Below are positions 58,487 through 64,000 of a stretch of DNA of 64,000 bases, piece by piece. Source of the stretch: Adiantum capillus-veneris. Its lineage: Eukaryota > Streptophyta > Polypodiopsida > Polypodiales > Pteridaceae. The stretch is from contig CM043956.1 of the NCBI GenBank assembly GCA_014529385.2, forward strand, positions 63,120,620 to 63,184,619, written 5' to 3'. The notes under the pieces were generated by a model. It was given only the letters and a program-made list of their open reading frames with translations, made no database searches and had not been told where the DNA came from. Made by a program: the position numbers and the translations under genes. Each line of letters starts with the position of its first letter. Position 1 is the stretch's first letter.

Positions 58487-61328
58487 TCATAGTATCTTTC
58501 TCCACTTGTGATTCACATACACCATTGTCTCTCTCCACCTTCGTTGACTTTCATGAGCTCCGGAGTTGTTGTATGCCATTGATCTTTTAACTTTTTGTTG
58601 TTGTAAATGTCTGATGGCTTGTGCTGTTGCTGAATTTTCCACGACTTCTTTTGCCCGCATTCGATGAATGATTCTACGATAGAACCATTCAAATAGTTCT
58701 CTCAAATTGTTAGCCTTGATTCGAGAGCCACCATGTCGTGTGTGCCTGAAATAAGCATTTCTCGCCATGTAATGAGAGTTTTCCATCCCTTGGGTATTCC
58801 ATATTGCCGGGTTCCCATACTTTTGTATAAAATATGGTAAATGATTGAAGATGATGTGCTAGATATGAAAACAGATTAGTTAGAATGTTATACACTCACA
58901 TATTTGCACATAAGAGAGAATGAAATACACGATAATACCATGTAGTGAGTAATCTGGGTGTCTGTCCATGCTGTCTTGAATGATTTTTTCAGAAGGTTGA
59001 GATTCTCCTTAAACTTGTTCATATCACCTTGTGACCAGTCATCTTTGTCGCACATCAAAAATAGGATGTCTATTGATCGCCAAACCTCAGCCTTCGCGTT
59101 ACGAGTAGTTGGTTCTTGGTCTTTGACTGCAATATGTGGCTTTTTCCAGCTCTGATACTCTACCTTGCTAACATAAGATGTGTTATATATTTTTCCATGT
59201 TTTGTTAGCTTCGGATCTCTTGTACCTTGGGGTTTAGATAAAAACCTCTGTGCCTTCACCCCACCGATGGATGGTTTGTATGGGACATCCTTCTCAGCAG
59301 TTGATCTCTTTTCATCCCGCTGGATTTTCACATTGCCACCATGAAGCCCCATATCCGACAGTACCATTTCTAAGCACTGCAGGGCTACTTGTCGTTCTGC
59401 CGAGTTCTTAATCTTCCAAGCAAACCCGATATATAAGTAGACCAATTTCTCCACAATTCTAATGCATTGTACAAATGTGGACATTCACAAGTGGTATTTT
59501 CAAAACCGATCGAAAAGCAAGATCCTCAATGTGACGTGTTGGAGCTTTTCTCCACCACTTTGGGTCCATGACCTTTGCAGGCTCCATGCAGAACAAACAC
59601 GGCGACTTTGCCATTGCACCCATTCCACAATTATACATGCACTTTAATTTTTTGAGGTCACCTGCAAGATGCCACTGAACTTGAAAGTCTCCCCTTCCAT
59701 CTAGACGTAGTACCTCTCGCTGGTTAGTCTGTCGATCAATCACCTCCGGAATATTAGTTTGATGGAACACCCAATATAGAATCTCATGATCTTCTTTCTT
59801 TACCTGCAACACAAAATAAATGAGACTTAAGTAGATGTGAACATTTGAGCTTACCTGAGAATCTCGCTTACCTCAAACGCACCAAGCCACAATATGTTAG
59901 ATTCTGATTGAACACTAAAATATAAAGGATCATCACTAGGACACTTTGAGAGGGCTCTATTCATCAAAGTAATAGTAACACGCTCTAGCTTTTTCTCTTT
60001 AACAAGCTCACACTCATCCAGTTTTAACACAAAATGTAATACCCCTCGTGACTCTTCAAATGTGATGTTGTAAAACTCCACCATTCTCTTCTGTAATATC
60101 CGCAGGTCCATAAAAATATTATTGAACTCATCATATGCCATGTTTGCTCCATGGCCACTGTAAGTTGCTTTAATATAAAAGGGCTGTCCTATATAGTCTC
60201 CCTGTGCCTCGTTAAGCTGAAGCCTCTCTTTCCAAACACTTGAGGCTGATGGTAGAAGTTTGGATTTTATACCCTTCTTAACAAATATGGATGAGACAGA
60301 CTTTTGGATAGCCGAATATCCTCTTTTGCTTACACCAAGTGAATCAAGTGTGCCTTGTATCTCTTTTGCAGGCACTGAGTTCTCTGAAATAAAGCGGTCC
60401 ACTACATTTTGTTGTAGGACCTTAAACTTCTTGTCATGTACTATATCTGCTGCCAGGCTTCTACTTATAAGTGGCTTCAATCTCTTTTCTATATTGGCTT
60501 TGGGGTCAATGTTTTCCTTGTCAGGATAGATTGAATCTCTACATGAAGACAATGCATAAGTAAATAACAGAAAATTTGCTTCACTAACACTATTTAGGCA
60601 CGTGAAAACAATGCATAACAAGAAAAAACAAAAAGATTACTTAACTAAGACAATGTAGCCAACCGAGAAGCATCACCTTAATGCTTGGATTCTTTTCTTG
60701 AGACCTCCTGATGCAACCTGCAATGTTTCAAGATTGCGCAATTTCTTCTTTCGGATACGACCACCCAAGATGGTGTCCTTCATTTGACAACTTCGCACCT
60801 TTCCTTTCAGTTCTTGTACCTCTGTTTTATGTGAAAAATGGTAACCTGATCTGTAGAATGTAAATGTGAAAGGCGAACAATCTCACATTGTTGAGCTTGG
60901 AGAATGCCCTTGTAAGTTTCAGCTTCTCTTGTAAAAGATTTACAATAACCCAGAAGGCCCTTTTCTCCATCACCAGCAAAGGTCAATAAGCTTGTAGGAT
61001 TGACAAACGGTGGAGACGCATTAGTCATTGGATTCTTAGGGTAGAGAGAGCCTCTCGTCCAGATATCTATGTGTTTAGCTCAATGAGCTCTGAGCGTGTC
61101 TATGGAAGCGGGAGGTATATGTGTGTTTGTTTTACTACGCGTAATCAATGGTTGGTACTCATTGTCCAAATCAATGTGAAGGTGATATTTGGCTCGTTTC
61201 TGGGTAACATTTGTGCCATTTGAGGAGTGCACCATTAGCCAAATGTGAGGGTTTAATGGAAAGTGAATAGCGGCTGCGCCTTCGTCCCTCCATGTTAGCC
61301 TCATTCCCTCCATATTGACGAGGTTCAT
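58487..61328 (-). CDS. Gene B: transposase-like protein
   Basis: Minus-strand multi-exon gene beginning about 200 bp inside the right TIR. Visible parts: N-terminal region (about 61328-60900), coiled-coil exon ending at donor 60,677, large exon 60,545-59,872, exon from 59,803, a frame change near 59,480, coding to 58,941, and last exon 58,858-58,487. The joins GAG|GTAAAG and ATG|CACATC are in frame. Motifs in order: FVLKLDECELV...LERVTITLMN, LHGGD-type WHLAGDLKKLKCMYN followed by SPCLFC, and HLPYFIQKYGNPAIWNTQGM with HTRHGG and LRELFEWFYRR. This order resembles an uncharacterised family of eukaryotic transposase-like proteins with G-D-x-K and C-x-x-C; Asp residues may form an RNase H-like active site. 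It is conserved in the 1.8-2.5 kb relic, and is the best candidate recombinase of the element. Confidence 0.7.
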
Positions 61329-61495
61329 TCAATGCAACTGAAAAGAGGATTATCCCTCAATCACTACGAACGAATGTTCAGAAGAGTAAGGAATCTACTT
61401 AAAGTACACTTTTTGAACTTTTACTATGAAAGACCCAGCTCTATTATTTGCCATTTTTTCTAGAGAGAGAGTGCAAAAAATACATTTTCTTAGAA

Positions 61496-61526
61496 GGCCC
61501 TCCAAATGACCTCCGAAATTCCCTAA
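61496..61526 (-). repeat. Right terminal inverted repeat
   Basis: On the minus strand it starts TTAGGGAATTTCGGAGGTCA and ends GGAGGGCC. Flanked by TA at 61527-61528, consistent with a TA target duplication. Confidence 0.92.
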
Positions 61527-62593
61527 TACGGTTCTCGAATATATGCATCGTCTTCCAAGACCCTCTCTAGTGTCCTTTCATTGTGGTCAAATTCACTACA
61601 TTGAGATGCCCCGCACATCCATATCTCCTTTTTCTTACAAAGCCACGCTGGGACTTCTGATCCACTAATGGTGGCTGAGTCAGATTCTTCCACAGGGGTT
61701 CTCGTGACATCATGGTAGCTATGATTTTTCATGTTTACGCGTGTAGTAGTTTCAGCATGTCTTAGATACAAATAATCATACCCCCAGTCCTGCACCATTT
61801 TGAGTTGCCTCATGAACGGCCTACCAAGGATAATTTCATAGTTGTTCTTCTTGCCGAAATCTACTATGGCAAAGGTATGTTCGTACTCTATGCCACATGA
61901 AGATACCACAATTGCCTCAAGAAATCCTATAGGCCTTTCTATGTGCCCATCCGCCAGTTGCAATTTCATTCTAGTTGTTCGTATTGCTAGTTTTCCCCAT
62001 TTTTCCCATAGCATTTTGGTCGCAATGGCAATGCCAGCTCCACTATCAAGTATTGCCTTAGTCTCTATGCCCTTATACTCAACTGGTAGGGTTGTGTTTC
62101 TGTCTTCACCTTCACAATACTCTCCTACCTTGTTGAGTGGCACTGGTCTAGTGTTGACTTTCTTCGGTTCGGTGTCATTAAGCTCGGTTTCGAAGAACTT
62201 AAGAGGTCTCCTTATGCCAAATTTTTCAAGACATTTTCCCACTTCCGTCCACATGCTTGGCCTAATTTTTAACAATTCTGCCAATGTGATTGTGCACTTG
62301 ACCGGAGTGGTCAATAAGTCTGTCAGGATTTTAGTGGCCAATTGATTTGACCCGCCTATTCTATGAGAAGGTACTCTTCGAATTTCTGACCTTGCCTCAT
62401 AGTTCCCCATATATGATGGCAAAGTTCTGAGTGATTCTGGTCTGCTATCTTCGGATGCAACTGAACCATTATCCCCTTCAAATGATTTAACGTCTAAATC
62501 CCATGGAGGCTTATTCATGTTCAGCTCCGAGAAAGGCGCCGACTGGACTGTTTTTATCTCATATTTTCTTGAGCTTTTCGCACCGTTTCCCAT
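61523..62593 (-). CDS. Gypsy element 2 protease region
   Basis: A 356-residue frame with an intact retropepsin: TKAILDSGAGIAIA (D-S-G-A), flap-side LQLADGHIERPIGF, and NYEIILGRPFMRQL. The upstream basic/acidic part continues the gag-side polyprotein and overlaps the preceding frame, suggesting a frameshift link. It would end AYIREP at the TA where the 11.77-kb element begins; the last codons, including the stop TAG, come from that element's TIR. Confidence 0.85.
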   Translation of the reverse strand: MGNGAKSSRKYEIKTVQSAPFSELNMNKPPWDLDVKSFEGDNGSVASEDSRPESLRTLPSYMGNYEARSEIRRVPSHRIGGSNQLATKILTDLLTTPVKCTITLAELLKIRPSMWTEVGKCLEKFGIRRPLKFFETELNDTEPKKVNTRPVPLNKVGEYCEGEDRNTTLPVEYKGIETKAILDSGAGIAIATKMLWEKWGKLAIRTTRMKLQLADGHIERPIGFLEAIVVSSCGIEYEHTFAIVDFGKKNNYEIILGRPFMRQLKMVQDWGYDYLYLRHAETTTRVNMKNHSYHDVTRTPVEESDSATISGSEVPAWLCKKKEIWMCGASQCSEFDHNERTLERVLEDDAYIREPY

Positions 62594-63930
62594 AGCTCTT
62601 TAGGCCAATTTTTTTCGACAATAGGGGAATATGGTGGAAAATCTTTCAGTGATTCATCAGTGCTATTAGGCACGTCTTTTGCATCCTCAACATCCGGCAA
62701 GGATTTAATGTTTTCTATCTTGTCGGGTATCCTTTGTTCGGTTTTGTGAGGTGTTTCATTATTTGGTGGTTTGATTACTCTATCTCCCGCTTCCATAGGT
62801 GGAGGCTCCAGTAAAGCTTGTGCAGTTTCAATTAGCTGTTTGCACATCTCCAGTCTCTGTTTTTCTATCTCTGGATATGGATATGTCATCCACCTTTGCT
62901 CTAGAGTCTGTCTGTTCTTCAATCTTGCTTCATATGCTTGCAAGATTGCATCTAAGGGTTCATTGATCTTATCTACCAATACCGACCCTCCTGAGCTTGC
63001 ACTTCTTGGTCCCTCCGTTGATTTTAGAGGGGCGGACTCTCTTTGCTGTTTAAGTTGCTCTCGAGCTATCATTAGCTCATCTTCTACATCTTTTTGTTTT
63101 CGCTCACGTCTAGCTTTCATTTTCGCTCTTCGTTCTTTCCAAGGATTATCACGACTGATGCTAGACTTGTCAGTCTTGATTTCTTCTTGATTTTCATCGT
63201 TACTCTTGGGCTAATCGTCATTTTTCCTTTCTTTGGGTCTCGTCAAGACCTTAATAGGAATTGGAGTTTCGTTTTCTGACCCTCCACTGGAAGGCAGCGC
63301 TCCCAGCATATTCAAGGTAGTTTTTGCTCCTTTGCTCGGGTTTTTAGGGCAATCAGGGATCAAGTGAGTAATTCCACACTCCGTGCAATATGCGTTGACC
63401 CTAATGATTTCGTTATGAGGGCAGTCCCTCAGCCAATGGTCTCCACCACACTTGTAGCATGGTCCTTTAGGTTGTTGAGGTGCTCCTGGAGCTCCTCTTT
63501 GTTGGTGTGCAATTCTTTGCCCGCTCATGCATCCGTTGGCTATGAACAATAGTGTTCTTTCATCCAAGCTATATCATCCTTCTCTCGCTGCCTGCGCAGC
63601 AGTTGGTGGTCCTGTATTTCCTATCATGCTCCATGGTTCTGGTGTAGAGGGTTCTTCCGGTGGATAATAGACAGAGTTCGCCGCATATCCATTGGGCTCG
63701 TCGTAGTATGCATGCATAGGTACCAAAGCCTTCTCATCCAACTCAGTTACTGTGGGTGTGTATCTTATGCCGATCGGTCGTAATCCTGGTAGGGGTGGTT
63801 GTTGGCCCAACACTGGTTGTGGTCTTTCTACACCTACATTTCCTGGTAGGTTGCCTGTTTGATATCTAGGCATCGGTGGGACTTGAGGGGATGTCGCCTG
63901 AGCTTGCGGAGCATATGGTCGTTCTCTCAC
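62554..63930 (-). CDS. Gypsy element 2 gag distal part with zinc knuckles
   Basis: Frames 63930-63574 (Pro/Gln-rich), 63567-63211 and 63120-62554. The second holds CYKCGGDHWLRDC, a canonical CCHC knuckle, and CTECGITHLIPDC, a second one. The third is a charged helix (EDELMIAREQLKQQRES) with Pro-rich tail leading into the protease frame. Stops near 63,570 and 63,210 interrupt the chain. The N-terminal gag core lies outside the window. Confidence 0.75.
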
Positions 63931-64000
63931 ATATCCCTTGTTATAATAACACTCCTCCGTCCCATGTTTTGTCCATTTTTGTTCAATCGCACACCATTTT

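Larger units (their letters stand above)
49758..61526. mobile_element. 11.77-kb TIR element with two convergent gene pairs (C/D and A/B)
   Basis: It has 31-bp terminal inverted repeats at 49758-49788 and 61496-61526, differing at two positions, and TA directly outside both ends. It interrupts the minus-strand gypsy element 2: protease ends at the right end and the integrase linker begins at the left end. Inside are C (+), D with a histone-like gene (-), A (+) and B (-), filling almost all of it. Gene order B-A-HAD gene matches 1.8-9.5 kb in the opposite orientation. TIRs, TA flanks and a transposase-like gene indicate a cut-and-paste DNA transposon. The superfamily is not assigned. D and A contain in-frame stops and B a probable frameshift, so this copy may be inactive; C is intact. 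Confidence 0.85.
37600..63930 (-). mobile_element. Ty3/gypsy-type element 2, interrupted by the 11.77-kb DNA element
   Basis: Minus-strand order: gag and knuckles (63.9-63.2 kb), helical linker, protease (62.6-61.5 kb), foreign 11.77-kb insertion, integrase (49.75-48.7 kb), a second protease-like domain, a basic frame, a long spacer, three frames of an extra gag-like/coiled-coil region (41.9-38.5 kb), polypurine tract, LTR. RT, RNase H and the first half of integrase are missing. Without the insertion the visible length is about 14.6 kb. The 5' end lies beyond the window. Confidence 0.75.

Overview
The window is nuclear DNA of a plant-type eukaryote. Genes are cut by canonical GT-AG introns, LTR retrotransposons use plant-style primer-binding sites (an initiator-Met type TGGTATCA and a TGGCGCC type), long (GA)n, (CT)n and (GT)n tracts abound, and no prokaryotic operon is visible. 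A streptophyte (charophyte alga or land plant) fits best; the species cannot be read from the sequence. Almost everything recognisable is mobile, and I see no clear ordinary host gene.

Layout: 1.8-14.1 kb holds a decayed multigene unit. It has a transposase-like relic (B', +), a relic of unknown gene A (A', -), a split gene ending in an FCP1/NIF-like HAD phosphatase domain (P', +), and a second transposase-like gene (T', -). Two arrays of a near-palindromic TATGCTAATTAGCATA-type repeat fill introns of P' and T'. 14.2-19.2 kb is non-coding, with microsatellites and a roughly 100-bp tandem repeat. 19.2-24.5 kb is a minus-strand Ty3/gypsy-type gag-protease element without reverse transcriptase. 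25.07-35.02 kb is a plus-strand Ty1/copia element with LTRs, split by a nested LTR element (26.33-31.67 kb, 5-bp target duplication GTGCA) that lacks coding capacity. Retroelement fragments follow to 37.6 kb. 37.6-63.9 kb is a second minus-strand gypsy-type element.

The standout is 49,758-61,526, an 11.77-kb element inserted in the second gypsy. It has 31-bp terminal inverted repeats (29/31 identical) flanked by TA on both sides. It carries two convergent gene pairs: C(+)/D(-) and A(+)/B(-). C is an intact 361-residue, three-exon gene of unknown function. D splices in frame over four introns into a Ulp1-type SUMO-protease domain, an acidic linker and an FCP1-like HAD domain. Directly upstream of D on the same strand is a histone H3/CENH3-like gene. 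A is unknown. B resembles an uncharacterised family of eukaryotic transposase-like proteins. Read inverted, this element has the same order and orientation (B, A, HAD gene) as the 1.8-9.5 kb unit, so the two are probably members of one undescribed family.

Inference: B is the likely recombinase. The histone, SUMO-protease and phosphatase modules could act on host chromatin. Several genes carry isolated in-frame stops, so both copies may be decaying. The region between the histone gene and gene A contains a 14-bp motif repeated as inverted pairs with an exact 47-bp start-to-start spacing, which may be a binding site or hairpin.
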